From Norana najaformis (taxonomy: Eukaryota; Annelida; Clitellata; Crassiclitellata; Hormogastridae), in assembly GCA_964023275.1 (NCBI GenBank), contig OZ029918.1:35859063-35923062 (forward strand): a stretch of 64,000 nucleotides of DNA, given 5' to 3'. Every line of letters begins with the position of its first letter. Positions within the stretch are counted from its first letter, which is position 1. The notes below the pieces were generated by a model. It was not told where the DNA came from and made no database searches. It worked only from the letters and a program-made list of their open reading frames with translations. Below, piece by piece: positions 11,661 to 49,804 of the stretch. A program made the position numbers and the translations under genes.

Positions 11661-12000
11661 TGAGGCAACACACAGATGATGCTGAACAAAGTATCTCGTT
11701 TCTCTCTTTTACACATGCATATATATATCTATTATATACACATATATACAATGTACATATGTGTGAATGCCTAATCACTCACATATGTATACATGAATTA
11801 TATTTCACACATACATTGATACATATTACAAGAAAATATATGTATTCAGGTATGGAGGCTCAAACTTTTTTCTTACTTACATATATGCATACATACGTAT
11901 GTATGTATTTAGGTATGTATGTATGCATGTATGTACTGTGTGTATGTATGTATATATATGTATATATACACATATATATGTATTAAGACTAGCCTCCTTC
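11660..12000. repeat. AT/ATGT microsatellite-rich DNA
   Basis: Mostly TATA, CATA and TATG runs. No gene. Confidence 0.7.
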
Positions 12001-12002
12001 TC

Positions 12003-12240
12003 TCATGCATCTGAGCGCTAGTTTGGCAACATGTCCCTTCTAGGGAAATCCCTTTTGCTCCCCTTCAGCTACGGGCCGTATAAAAGCAATAATATTGTCA
12101 AAACCGATCCAATTTTGAGAACTTTACCCCAGCGTACTTCTGAGAACTGATCGTATAGACTTTAGTTTAGCTGCGCCTCTGACGAGTTTATCTTGAAGAG
12201 GCGCTATACAAATTTCAAATTACAATTACAATTAATACAC
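12003..12240 (+). mobile_element. SINE family B copy with LINE-like tail
   Basis: The head (GAGCGCTAGTTTGGCAACA, TGTCCCTTCTAGGGAAATCCC) matches copies at 33736 and 45001. The 3' end (GAGGCGCTATACAAATTTCA plus (ATTACA)n) matches the 3' end of the LINE at 12609-13622. Confidence 0.75.
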
Positions 12241-12469
12241 ATAATTCTCAATATCTTTCTGTTCTAATATAATTATTCGCCAGATAGCGTCAGCATTTCT
12301 TTAAGCATTCATCGCCATCCTAAACACGCGTTTAAAAGTATAATTATTTGTTTAAAGTGTCAGTAGTTTCAGAATCCGACATGTAGTTGAAAGGTTATAG
12401 TCATTCTTCCCAGATAAAATCGTTCAGTTATTCAGAGCAAAGTATACACAGCTCTGTCTCTCTGCCTGA

Positions 12470-12608
12470 CTTTTTGATCTTGACCTGGAACCGAACCCCT
12501 TTTGCCTATCGATTTTGTTTTGATTGAGCGCCTGTGAATAAGCTTGTCCCCGTCACGTGGCTTTCGTTGGGCTCTGTAGAAATCTCGAGATTACGATTAC
12601 GATATGTA
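12470..12608 (+). mobile_element. SINE family A copy
   Basis: Contains GATCTTGACCTGGAACCGAA, CTATCGATTTTGTTTTGAT, GAGCGCCTGTGAATAAGC and a GAAATCTCGAGATTACGATTACGA end. The LINE fragment begins directly after the tail, so one element inserted next to or into the other. Confidence 0.85.
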
Positions 12609-13622
12609 AGTCTCCTCTACAGTCTGTACACTGCCGACCTGGCACGGGTTCTCCTTCCTATGGGTGTTGCTGTCCATCAGTATGCAGACGACACTCAGGC
12701 CTTCGTTCATGGCCCAGCGGAAGCGGCTTCCTCTCTGGTTGAGAGTATTCTTGACGCAACATCTGCCCATGGTCTCTGGATGTCCTCTAATCGCCTCCGA
12801 CTGAACTCTGCTAAGACCCAGTTCATCTGGCTTGGTGGTCGTGCTCAGCTGGCAAAGATTGATTCATCATCCTCACGCCAGAGGTTTCCGGACATTCTAT
12901 TCTGTTCCAAAGTCCGTGATCTTGGGGTTGTTCTGGACCGGGAACTCTCCTTGACCGATCATGTTAACAATGTCTCCCGCTCATGCTTTCACCACCTTCG
13001 TCAGCTTCGTACCATCCGCCGCTCCCTCTCCTTTCATGCCGTTACTACTCTAATTCATGCCCTTATCTGCACTAGGGTGGACTTTGGTAACGCTTTCTTT
13101 GCTGGACTCTCACTTGCCAATATTTCCAAGCTTCAGTCTGTTCTCAATGCTTCTGCCCGTCTTATTGGAGGCGTCCCCAGGTATGGCCATATAACTTATT
13201 TTATACGGGACACTCTACACTGGCTTCCCATTCAGCAGCCTATCCAGTTCAAGATCCTAACGCTTATGCGTAATTGTCTCGTTGGCTCTGCTCCATCATA
13301 TCTTAGGGACTTCTGCATTTCGGTCTCCTTGGTTCCAGGCCGTAGCACTCTCCGGTCGGCCTCCCTTGGACTTCTGACTGTCCCTCGTATGCGCACTGCT
13401 ACAGCTCAGTCTAGAAGCTTTGCCTATGTTGGACCCAATAGCTGGAATCGCCTTTCCCGAGAGCTCCGGCTAGTATTCCTCAGTTTGTCTCTTCCGCAGT
13501 TTCGCAAGCGCCTGAAGTCTGTATTATTTGCCAGTGGTCTCACTGGTTCGGGTCGGGAGCGCTTCTGATGAATCTATTCTTGAAGTAGCGCTTTATAAAT
13601 GTCAGATTACAATTACAATATA
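12609..13622 (+). mobile_element. CR1/L2-like LINE, 5'-truncated, open RT C-terminal half
   Basis: The frame is open from the 5' break to a stop at 13566-13568. It starts within the reverse-transcriptase palm: YADDTQ (catalytic YADD, Tyr codon 12681-12683), then the thumb and C-terminal domain signatures LGVVLDRELSLTDHV, LHWLPI and NSWNRLSRELR typical of CR1/L2/Jockey-group elements. The endonuclease and RT fingers are missing, so it cannot be autonomous. The 3' end after the stop is GAAGTAGCGCTTTATAAATG plus an (ATTACA)n tail. The absence of internal stops over about 320 codons suggests recent insertion. Confidence 0.92.
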
Positions 13623-13835
13623 TATCCATGTATCCATAAGAAAATCATACACAGATATATACATATATATATTATATATATATGAGAGGTATCAAAAGGC
13701 GCAACATAAATGTTCTTACGAATGCATGCATACATACGTACATACATACATACGTGCATACATGTTAGTATACATATGTGTGTGTGTCTATGTATGTACG
13801 CATAAGTATGTACGCATGTATGTGTACATATGCAT
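13618..13835. repeat. TATA/ATAC microsatellite DNA
   Basis: Imperfect ATAT and CATAC runs directly follow the LINE tail. Confidence 0.7.
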
Positions 13836-14289
13836 CATAACGTTTGCAATTAAAAGCGGACTTTGTGATAGCAATTACACACGGCCGAGATAATTGGACG
13901 CCCGAGGGGAAGAGAAGGAAGACAGTTTCTTACACAGCAAGGACGAAATTAGATGACAGGAAATTTCCACGTAGGGAGGGGGAGAAGATAAGATGAGAAG
14001 ACTCACCCTCTGCTCCAGTCATAAAGTTTTAGACGTCCATCGTTTGTGTAACTTCGTCGACGCTGTCCGCCGCAGTGGCGCCACTGTATGCGGCGAGCAA
14101 CGGGCGACAGCCATTGTCGAGTCATTTAAATCGGTTGGAAACATAAGCTGACGTCAACGAATGAGTTACTCTGGGCGGAATTGATTCTCTAATAAATACA
14201 ATTCTGCCAGCAGGCCCATAGAATTTGATCAGACCATGTGGGCCCTGTGTGGAAATATGGCTTCTGTGTGGGTCCCTTTCGTGGGCATG
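13836..14289. other. Intergenic DNA, no gene seen
   Basis: Contains a palindromic CAGTGGCGCCACTG at 14073-14086. No coding signal. Confidence 0.5.

Positions 14290-14361
<72 letters not shown>
14290..14361. repeat. (GT)35 dinucleotide microsatellite
   Basis: Uninterrupted GT repeat. It is followed at 14368-14400 by a short SINE family A 3' fragment ending TTACGATTACGAT. Confidence 0.97.
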
Positions 14362-14363
<2 letters not shown>

Positions 14364-14401
14364 GTGATTGTTGAAATCTTGAGGTTACGATTACGATGAT
14401 C

Positions 14402-15195
14402 AAAGAAATTATGTTTCTTTGCTTATGATATTCGATAATAATGAAAACAACGCTACTGCACTATACACACGATCGACGGCGCTATATAATTGCAAAGTTT
14501 ACAAAGCAGAGAGACGTATAAAAGGAGAATTTTATTTTCATTTACAGTAGCATGTGTGGCTTGTTGGTAGCGAGTAGGCTACTGGCATGGGTTGTATCTA
14601 CGGAGCTGACATGCGCAGACTGCACGAGTAGCCTACACATAGCTATTTCAAAGAAACAAAACTAGTAAACTACTATTCAAAGCCGAAAATATATATATTC
14701 CTAGTAATTTCCTACATTTGGATTCGTCACCTCTAAACGCAGCGGAATGATCGTAGGTGGTGGAAATGACTGCGAAAACGTGAGTCCGCCAGGCATCGAA
14801 TGCGAAAATTTATGTCAACGAACGTTAGAACAGACGGAAGAAGTACGAGGCAAGCAGATAGAAGACCAGCTACAGACAGAGAGGTGAAGAAGTCCGAACG
14901 AAGTTGCTACATAGTGACAGTTCATAATGGCCGATGGCTCTCTTGAGGAGCTTTGACAAATCGGGCATGACGCTGTGCCAACGTCCCTCGTTGCCCCACT
15001 TCACATGCGCTCGAACAGTCAATAACGAACGGCATTCGCCACGGACCGCAGATAAAAGCGACAAGTTGACGCACGACTAAGCCCAACCACGGACTCGCTG
15101 TGGTCGGCCAGTTCACCGCCGAAATAACATAAATAAGTAAGCCAGACGCCGATGACATTGAAGGCAGCGTTGTACTAATACAGAACGCACCCACT
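14402..15195. other. Upstream DNA, no gene seen
   Basis: Unique-looking sequence, increasingly CpG-rich after 14870. Open frames at 14870-15287 on the minus strand show no recognisable protein. Confidence 0.45.
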
Positions 15196-15199
15196 GTCG

Positions 15200-15250
15200 A
15201 GCTGCGCATGCGCACTCGGGAACGAAGGTGTCGAGCAACATGGCGGACGT
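15200..15250 (+). promoter_or_regulatory. NRF1 + YY1 TATA-less promoter candidate
   Basis: TGCGCATGCGCA at 15203-15214 is a perfect NRF1 palindrome, and CAACATGGCGGAC at 15236-15248 fits the sense-strand YY1 element that overlaps the start codon of many animal housekeeping genes. The flanking 15160-15400 is CpG-rich. This pairing and spacing is typical of a real TATA-less promoter firing to the right. No TATA box is present. Confidence 0.5.
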
Positions 15251-15335
15251 GTGGCGTTTCGAAAATGTTATCTGCTCGCGTTCGCAATCCGTAAAATCAA
15301 TTCGACAGTCGATGAAGAACTGTTCTCGCGCGTAA
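15240..15335 (+). CDS. Possible first coding exon or short ORF under the YY1 site
   Basis: The ATG inside the YY1 motif opens a 31-codon frame beginning MADVWRFENV and ending at TAA 15333-15335. A candidate donor, GTAAAA at 15291, would leave a 17-codon first exon in phase 0. I recognise no homologue and found no convincing second exon before the ARHGAP 3' UTR at 18305, so the gene may be non-coding, very short, or spliced to exons I cannot see. Product unknown. Confidence 0.25.
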   Translation: MADVWRFENVICSRSQSVKSIRQSMKNCSRA

Positions 15336-15659
15336 ACGGAAGGAGGAGGGCTGACGAAGCCAGATAAGTCTGCAGTTTCGTGATCCGGCGAGCAAGCGAT
15401 TCTAGATCATCGGCTATAATACGCCGAACAGGGTGGTGAGAACGGTGCCGATTAATTATTCTTATCGGCGGCCAGGCAATTTGTCAATCTAGCTGTGTTT
15501 GATAGAAATTCGCTTTACTACGCTTGCCATACACGTTCCTGTAGATTTATTTACTTGCCAAGATTATCGACATCAGTTTGTGCGCTGGATGTATTTTAGA
15601 ACTCTGTGGTTTTTCTGTGCAGTATACCTTTACGCACTTGTAAACTCAAACGTATAGAA

Positions 15660-15700
15660 TGAATCGTAATCGTAAACTTCAAATTTCTAAAAGGCTACAA
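15660..15700 (-). mobile_element. SINE family A tail fragment
   Basis: ATCGTAATCGTAAACTTCAA then ATTTCT is the reverse complement of the family A 3' end and tail. Confidence 0.6.
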
Positions 15701-16084
15701 GAGCTAAGCGTAGGACACCAGCTTTTTTACAAGCGCTGCGTCGAGTCAGTAGGGTTGTTCAAAGATGTCGTGTCAAGAACCAATTCCGGTTGCCAGAAGA
15801 TCAGAGAGAAGGGGAAAGGAGCTGTTAGAGCAGGTTGTGTTTAAGCTGAGAGAAATGGGAAGGCAGCGGATGGATGGATGGGGGGGGGGAGTTTGTGCTG
15901 TATTTAAGTCAGTAACCGTATATGTATAGCTCAGCCTCAGGAATGGTCAGCCTACAGTTAGCCGTCCACTCGAAGCTGAAACTTTCCTCTGTCACAGTTC
16001 ATATCCTGACTCCCCTTCTTCCTATTATCCCTCTTCGCTCCAACCCCAAACATTGTCCACCGTAGCTGCCACGCTGTCTGTCTG
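15701..16084. other. Intergenic DNA, no gene seen
   Basis: Includes a run of nine G at about 15881. No coding signal. Confidence 0.5.
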
Positions 16085-16228
16085 CCCGACTGTTGGATCT
16101 TGACCTGGAACCGAACACTTTTGCCTATCGATTTTGTTTTGATTGAGCGCCTGTGAATAAGCTGGTCCCCGTGAAGTGGCTTTGGTTGGGCGCTGTGGAA
16201 ATTTTGGGAATACGAATACGATTACTTC
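16085..16228 (+). mobile_element. SINE family A copy
   Basis: Nearly identical to 12470-12608 over GATCTTGACCTGGAACCGAA through GAGCGCCTGTGAATAAGC. The tail is degenerate (GGGAATACGAATACGATTA). Confidence 0.85.
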
Positions 16229-16884
16229 AAGTCTGCTTATTCTACAGTCGGTTCCCAGTGTTCCGTTATCTTTGAACGACGATGTATAGGAACACGCTAC
16301 ATATATCAGTAGCTTACTTCGAAATTCCGCTCCTAAAATTTGATTTGGACGCATGCGAAAAGGACAGATATCTGCCCGCCATTGCGCCTGCGTCATGCAG
16401 AGGCGAATTCAGGGAGGGAGGGAGGCATGCATGCAATGGCCCCATGATGGGCCCATCTGAGTTAAGGAGTAGCCTCTGGGATCCGCCCTTTCACACTTGC
16501 TCTGCTATTTTAAGCGTGCAGCGGGTAATAGGCTATATATCCTAGTGGTTCTTAAGAAACTGCTGTGACAATATCTGGGTTTTGTCCCTGTAGTGTTATG
16601 GAGGGTCACGATACGCTGACATTACTGCAAGAAAAAGCTGAATAAAGGAAAAAGTTTGCCGATCAAAAATCACCTAATTCTACCTATTTCATCTGACATT
16701 AGTGACGCGGAGCTCGAGGCAAAATCGTGACATGGCCTGATTATGGGCAGCAGTGTTCTTATAAATTTCACGTCTGCCATGGGTCTCTAAAGGCACGCAG
16801 TCGCCGATACAGATAACTTGGGAGAGTCATATTAAGTATTGCAAATATTGTCCCAAGGTCTTGACATTCACTTGGCTTTGTCTA
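16229..16884. other. Intergenic DNA, no gene seen
   Basis: An NRF1-like ATTGCGCCTGCGTCA at about 16380 is the only motif of note. Confidence 0.4.
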
Positions 16885-17010
16885 TCTAATCTAATGACTT
16901 CTGTAGCGCTGTTATCATTGTAATAATGCTCAAAGCATCAGTCGATGGTCACTGCAAGTGAAATGAATCAAAATCACAATCCGTTGGAGAAGCCAGGTCG
17001 ACTTTCTCCT
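16885..17010 (-). mobile_element. SINE family C copy, 3' part
   Basis: Plus-strand TCTAATCTAATGACTTCTGT, then AGCGCTGTTATCATTGTAAT and GGTCACTGCAAGTGAAA. The (TTAGA)n tail at the left shows the element reads on the minus strand. Related copies lie at 26690, 29112, 31793, 43548 and 48566. Confidence 0.75.
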
Positions 17011-18304
17011 CTAATACGTGGAGTATGCCGTTCGTTTATTTCCGACTACAGTACTACTGACTATAAACACAAATTTGTCTCTAGTTGTTTACTTATTACT
17101 TAAACGTATGGCAAGTGTACCTTTTTGTACCAGATCACCCGGTAAATCACTCCGGTGTTTTTAACTGCCTCTGTAACCGTTGTCTGAAAAAGAAAAGGCG
17201 ACGACGTGCGGTCTGTGATAGGCCTGAGGGCGCTGCCGAGACGCTAGACAAATTGGAGAAGGGACGGCCGAAAATAAAGGCCGATTGGCAATCTAAAGCA
17301 ACTCCCTGAAGCGAGTCAATAACTAATTTGTTGTAGCATCAGTGCATAGCAATACGACCCCATTTCCAGTGCAGCTCTTACAACGCCTATTAGTAACCAG
17401 TGCTGTAATTGTAACTTGCAACTTCAGTAACGTCGGTGTCTGATGAACCACAAGGCATCAACCGATGGCACACCAAACGAAGCCGCAGTTGGGTCAATAC
17501 CCAGAAATTCAGTCCGCTGAAACAGAGTGGTAGCCTATGGTGGATAAGCCAACTGAAAAGGTGTATATGAGTTGAGATTGAAATGACACAAGAGACTGAA
17601 CAGCACGAGTAGACGCAGTAAGAGAATTCCAAACTTTAGGTCCAGCAACGGAAAAAGCTTGTCCTCTAAGGACACACTTCTAGTCACCTTACTGTTATCC
17701 ATAGAAAGCGTCACTATGAACAGCTAGAGGGGTAGATTCGGCTGAATGAAAATTGCGATATGCAAACTGAAAGGGGTTGATAAGCAAATTTGGAGATAAA
17801 CGAGTTTGCACATGATTCATAAATAACCGTTCAAGAGAAGGTTTTTAGGCAGAGGAGGAAGCATGTTTTAAGCAAATACAGACAGGATGGCTCCCTCATG
17901 CAATGAGAAACTGATAATTGATGGAATACTTAGACTAGGGACATCAAAGCACTCTTTCAAAATAGTAATGGTGTCAAGGAGACACCTTTTGTTACGTGAG
18001 GAAAACTCCGCAAGTTATTGGCTGAAAGTAGTCGTAAGACAGGAAGAAGTGTGCTCTGCTACTCATTAGTTCTAACAGGAATCTGCCTTCAAGGAGCTTG
18101 GTTAAAGCAGAGTGGAACTGTAAAGCCAGTTCAATACTGTAGTTGTTTGTGATTTAGATAATAATCATCATGGAGATACGAAGATATCGCGCAAAACCAT
18201 AATATCTAATACAGCTCTAGCAATTATAGGGACCAATGCATCCATCGGTAAAACAGGACTTAGGGCTGCGTGTCTTCCCACGTTCCATAGTCAGTTTACA
18301 AGGC
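17011..18304. other. Repeat-derived intergenic DNA, no gene
   Basis: The stretch near 17630 (GAATTCCAAACTTTAGGTCC) matches the inner part of family C-type elements (compare GAATTCCAAAGCTCTGGACC at 26919). Open frames at 17390-17632 and 17887-18069 have no recognisable product. Confidence 0.45.
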
Positions 18305-20397
18305 AGTTCATTTGAAAGTAAAAATTTATTTAATGTCAAGTCAATACTTTTTACATGTAATTCGTTAAATCACAGATAATATACTAAAAACAAACAGTCC
18401 CATTTCTATGTTATAACAGTTAACGCAAACGAAATAAAAAGCCGGAAAATGCAGCAACGACTCATGGTTTAGGTGGCTTAGTCATGAAATATAATTACAA
18501 CACAATTTCACTGATTCATACAGATTCAACTGGGAATATAATTACAAAACGAATTCAGCAATTCATTCAGATCAAACCAAAAATACTCAACGTAACAGGA
18601 ATCTGTACAGAAATCAAAAGCAAGAAAAATCGAAACACTGGAGGCAGGGATAAGCAAGAGTTTGGGGCAGGCTTGAATAAGATTTTGGGGTGGGCTTGAA
18701 TAAGTGCTGTGCATATAAAACAGCACCGTTACAAAGCCAGACTGCATTGGGATGGCACTTTGTCACAGCATGACAACAGCGAAGACAAGGTACAGCAACA
18801 GGCAAAGGCTCAAGATGTACTGAGGAGCTGAGGATCTGTGGGTAGTGTAAAGACTGGGCAGAGACAGCTGTGCCTCCGGGTGGAGTTATATAGCTCAACA
18901 ACAATATATTCCATAAAAAGAAGATACGAGTATCGAAAACGTGACTGGGGACTATTACCATAAATGCACTCTTATAGCCCAACATAATACCTGGACACAA
19001 CATATCCTGGAAAAGCGTAAATTACTAGGAAACAGTTTGGCAAATCCACAAATACTTTCATGACCAATTTTATCAGATGGCTTCAGTCACAGATTTTCGT
19101 GGTGTTTAATCGTCATCTTACACGATTCTCCTGTTTTACCACGGCATCAGGGCAGTTTAACTTAAGCACACAAAGAAAATGGCCCATTTCCTGACAAAAA
19201 CAATAGGCAGGAAAGTACGCAACACGTTCATAAATATAGTTTTAAAACCTCAAAACTTCATTCATTTTCTAAAATGTGAAATATTGTATACCCGAAATTG
19301 TTACGCTATGGACTCTGCAATATCAACATTAACCAAGAACCCTTTTAACACAACGTATGCAACATGTTGCACTTAGTGAAACGTTACTGTTGAATTCCAT
19401 TAAAGTACATAAATTTTCATGTTCTCACATAATTCTGTTCTTGATTTAACTCCCAAAGTCAGTGCAGCAGCAAAGTTTCACAGCACTGTTACGGAATTGT
19501 TTCTAGCAAAAGGTTTACTAGCAAAACATTCACACCTTCTTTAACCGACCTCTACCATGTAATTCAGAAGGGACTTGGACGATTCTATCAGACTTCGACG
19601 ATTCTGTCAAATGAATCAATCACATCTCTGTGCTGTTGATCAAAGAAAGAATGTAAATACTTCACCACCAACTTCTAAGCCACTTTACCGGTATCACCGT
19701 GACACTGGCAAGACAAACATCCTAACCATAATACACAATACAAAGCAACCATTTTCCGATATTTATACACCGCTCTCAAGAGCCTTGTAATAGCCAAAGG
19801 TAACAGACTGCAACACCAGATATCATACGCAGTCTAATATCATAAATTAGCATTCCGTATAATATACACACATACATAAATTAGCATGTATGCATGCATA
19901 TGTACATATAAAACAGCTCAGAAGTAAACAAAGAGAAACAATAAGGTTTTAGCACGTAAACTTTTCTGGCACGGACAGTGACAGCAGACTTATCACTTTG
20001 CTTTGGAAGAAAGCCGCAATGTCCGGTCATTTGACTAGAATTCCAAAAACCTAAGGCATAGATGGAAAGCCAATGACTGCACACCAACGTCACTCACTAA
20101 AATTCACTAGTGTAATATCGTAACAAAAGTTGTTACAAGACCAGAAACACTCACTGAAATTGTTGTTGCCATGCAAACAGGCCTTTTACCTTTGCAATTC
20201 AATAAATATGCTCATGCATATATACACACAATTCAATAAATGTATGTATACATGAGTTCATATATTTATCTGCTTATAAAAGAAAAAAATGTAACATCAT
20301 CGTCTTACATATTCACACCAGACTATCATCAAATACTTGAATGACAGGGTAAAGTTCAGGGATTTGGCAGAAGGGTGGGCTGTCCATACAATAAAGT
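18305..20397 (-). other. Probable 3' UTR of the ARHGAP21/23-like gene
   Basis: About 2.1 kb of largely repeat-free, AT-rich DNA follows the stop codon on the minus strand. A minus-strand AATAAA (plus TTTATT, 18325-18330) with about 20 nt before 18305 is a reasonable polyadenylation signal. The end is inferred, since no transcript data are available. Confidence 0.45.
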
Positions 20398-47039
<26,642 letters not shown>

Positions 47040-47056
<17 letters not shown>

Positions 47057-47850
47057 CTGTGCAAACAAAACCAGACATTTACAAACGGTGGCCACTCTGT
47101 TTACAATCAAAACCAGACATTTACAAACGGTGGCCACTCTGCTTGCAAACAAAACCAGACATTTACAAAAGGTGGCCATACTGTTTACAATCAAAACCAG
47201 ACATTTACAAACGGTGGCCACTCTGCTTGCAAACAAAACCAGACATTTACAAAAGCTGGCCACACTGTTTGCAAACAAAGCCAGACATTTACAAAAGGTG
47301 GCCACTCTGTTTGCAAACAAAACCAGACATTTACAAAAGGTGGCCACTCTGTTTGCAAACAAAACCAGACATTTACAAAAGGTGGCCACTCTGTTTGCAA
47401 ACAAAACCAGACATCTACAAACGGTAGCCACTCTGTTTGCAAACAAAACCAGACATTTACAAAAGGTGGCCACTCTGTTTACAATCAAACCAGACATTTA
47501 CAAAAGGTGGCCACTCTGCTTGCAAACAAAACCAGACATTTACAAAAGGTGGCCACACTGTTTGCAAACAAAGCCAGACATTTACAAAAGGTGGCCACTC
47601 TGTTTGCAAACAAAACCAGACATTTACAAAAGGTGGCCACTCTGTTTGCAAACAAAACCAGACATTTACAAAAGGTGGCCACTCTGTTTGCAAACAAAAC
47701 CAGACATTTACAAAAGGTGGCCACTGTTTACAAACAAAACCAGACATTTACAAACGGTAGCCACTCTGCTTGCAAACAAAATCAGACATTTACGAACGGT
47801 GGCCACTCTGTTTGCAAACAAAACCAGACATTTACAAACTGTGTCCAGAA
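47040..47850. repeat. 42-bp minisatellite carrying exon a splice acceptor
   Basis: About 18 units; minus strand AAATGTCTGGTTTTGTTTGC followed by AAACAG|AGTGGCCACC. The first unit (truncated, GCACAG) holds the real exon a acceptor. 42 bp keeps frame, so long open frames run on both strands; on the minus strand the exon a frame reads Cys-Leu-Val-Leu-Phe-Ala-Asn-Arg-Val-Ala-Thr-Phe-Cys-Lys per unit. A 1-bp deletion near 47486 shifts the frame. Confidence 0.95.
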
Positions 47851-48565
47851 AGAGAGGAAGCCAAAGATAAATTACGATAACTGAAGTATTTTTAAACTTT
47901 TTAATATGCCAGAGACTCGTTATAGAACGCTCATTATACAAGTAACATGAATCTTGATATAAAACAGTCAGGGACATGTGATACAAAAATAAGTTCAGTT
48001 CACCCCAGTTTACTAAAGTGATGAATTACTCTATAAGTATAAAAATTGTTCTGATGAGTAACACCTATCATTACCTCATATGTTTAGAATTGAACATTTT
48101 TAGCGCTAGACACTCACTCAATTTTTATTATCTAATTTAATTGCCTATTTACGTTCTTATACTGACCATCACCTCCCTTATTATTTGGACTTTACTCCCT
48201 GGGGTGGTCACCTATCTCTCCAGGTAGAGAACCTCCTTCTGTATTATCATGGTGGGGTTATGCTCCCTGGGAGGTCACCTAACTCTCCAATAGGGAAACA
48301 CCCCTTTATAAACTTATTATAAAATGACTTTCTTGCAAATCGGTTCTTTCTATGGCTCTCAAGACAGAATTATAATAAGTTTCCAGTGTCACGAAGTAGA
48401 TATTCGAAGGGTCCTCCAATGGGGAGTAAGTAATCCAGTGCTCCAAATAGCATTATGGGTTAGCCTTAGTGGAAATAATTATGAAATAATATATCGTTTT
48501 AATGGGACCTTTCATAAACTATAAAAATTCTCAATAAGTAAATAAGTACTTGCTGTATTTTATCT
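47851..48565. other. Intronic or upstream DNA with a short tandem duplication
   Basis: Bases 48180-48300 hold two copies of a TACTCCCTGGGGTGGTCACC / TCTCTCCA-type unit. No exon found. Confidence 0.5.
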
Positions 48566-48922
48566 CATCTAGAAACTTCTATAGCGCCATTATCGCAATG
48601 CAAATGGCATCAATTGATGGAGACTTCCAAGTAAAAGGCCATTCCAAAACCTGAGTCCACTGGACAGAACCAGTTTAGACCAGTAAGAACCGGAAGACAG
48701 GCTACTCGGCGTGTTCGGTAAGTCCTTTAAAGTCACTCAGATCTAAACTTAAGACTCGTCTGTTACAACTCGCTTACCCAAAGAAGCCTGACTTCTGCTG
48801 TCTCTGACCTATTGCAATTTGACGAGGCTTCTCCAGCAGATAACGATTAATATGACTTCACTTGAAGTGACATCTTGTGCCTTATGATAAAGGCGCTATA
48901 GAAGTCATGAGATCAGATCAGA
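48566..48922. mobile_element. Fold-back element made of two family C halves
   Basis: The left half reads CTAGAAACTTCTATAGCGCC, CAAATGGCATCAATTGATGG. The right half is its reverse complement counterpart (CTTGTGCCTTATGATAAAGG, CGCTATAGAAGTCATGAGAT, with GACGAGGCTTCTCCAGCAGA inside). The halves meet head to head near 48730. Confidence 0.8.
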
Positions 48923-49239
48923 ACAGATTATTTAGAAGCCATAACAAGAACCGACCTATTACGAGGCAGAGTAACAGAGAGGTCATTTTCTAAAGGTAGA
49001 CTAAGTTCTGGAACCATACTCCTAACCTCGTTATCCTGCTATACTTGGGCTTGTAACTTGCTGCAGTTGTAATTCAATATAATGGAACGTCCTTGTAACA
49101 CTTCATTACTTTGTGAACCCTGATATAACACAGTCAGGGATAATTATTATGTATCCAGAATCTAATTCAGCTTTCGAACATAACCTTGGACAAATGCAGT
49201 CTGGAATAGTTACAGATTATTATTAACATCCACATACAA

Positions 49240-49303
49240 AGAATGACAGACAGATAGACAATGCCGTCTGAAACATAGACAGGTAACACCCACATATCAA
49301 GAC

Positions 49304-49335
<32 letters not shown>

Positions 49336-49510
49336 CACACACAGACAATGCAGTCAGAAGCAGACAATGCAATCTTGAACTTACATAAAACCGACACACC
49401 AAAACAAAAAGACACAAAGACAATGCAATCAGGAACACACACACACACACACACAACCACCCACACGTCACGACAGACAGACAGACAGACAGACAGACGG
49501 ATGGATGCAG
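49240..49510. repeat. (CAGA/CACA)n microsatellite
   Basis: Two CAGA blocks (49300-49335, 49470-49500) in a degenerate duplicated context (GACAATGCAATC repeats). Open frames are artefacts. Confidence 0.85.
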
Positions 49511-49804
49511 AGACAATGCTAAACGCAATCTGGAAAATTCCTTCGATCTCTCCACCAGCATTCGGACCGAATCCATCCAACACATATTCCAATCGGATAA
49601 TTCGGCGCGTGGTGGCAAAACGTAGACGAAACTGTTTTGTAACTTTATCTGTTTCAGCAACCGGTAAAGAGAACGAACACCTTATACGACTCCACCATCC
49701 GCCCGTCTATTTTTAGCCGTACACAACTTCAAACTATGCGCAAGACAAGAAGAGGCCGAGCAATACCTCCAGCCATCTCCGCAAAGCTGCCACGGGCGTA
49801 AAAG

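Noticed and set aside
12470..12608. Telomere-like TTACGA/TTAGG repeats at SINE ends
   Set aside because: Only two to three copies each, always at the same point of a SINE; they are retroposon tails.
14922..15287. 121-codon minus-strand frame across the NRF1/YY1 site
   Set aside because: No recognisable protein; the sense-strand YY1 element argues for plus-strand transcription.
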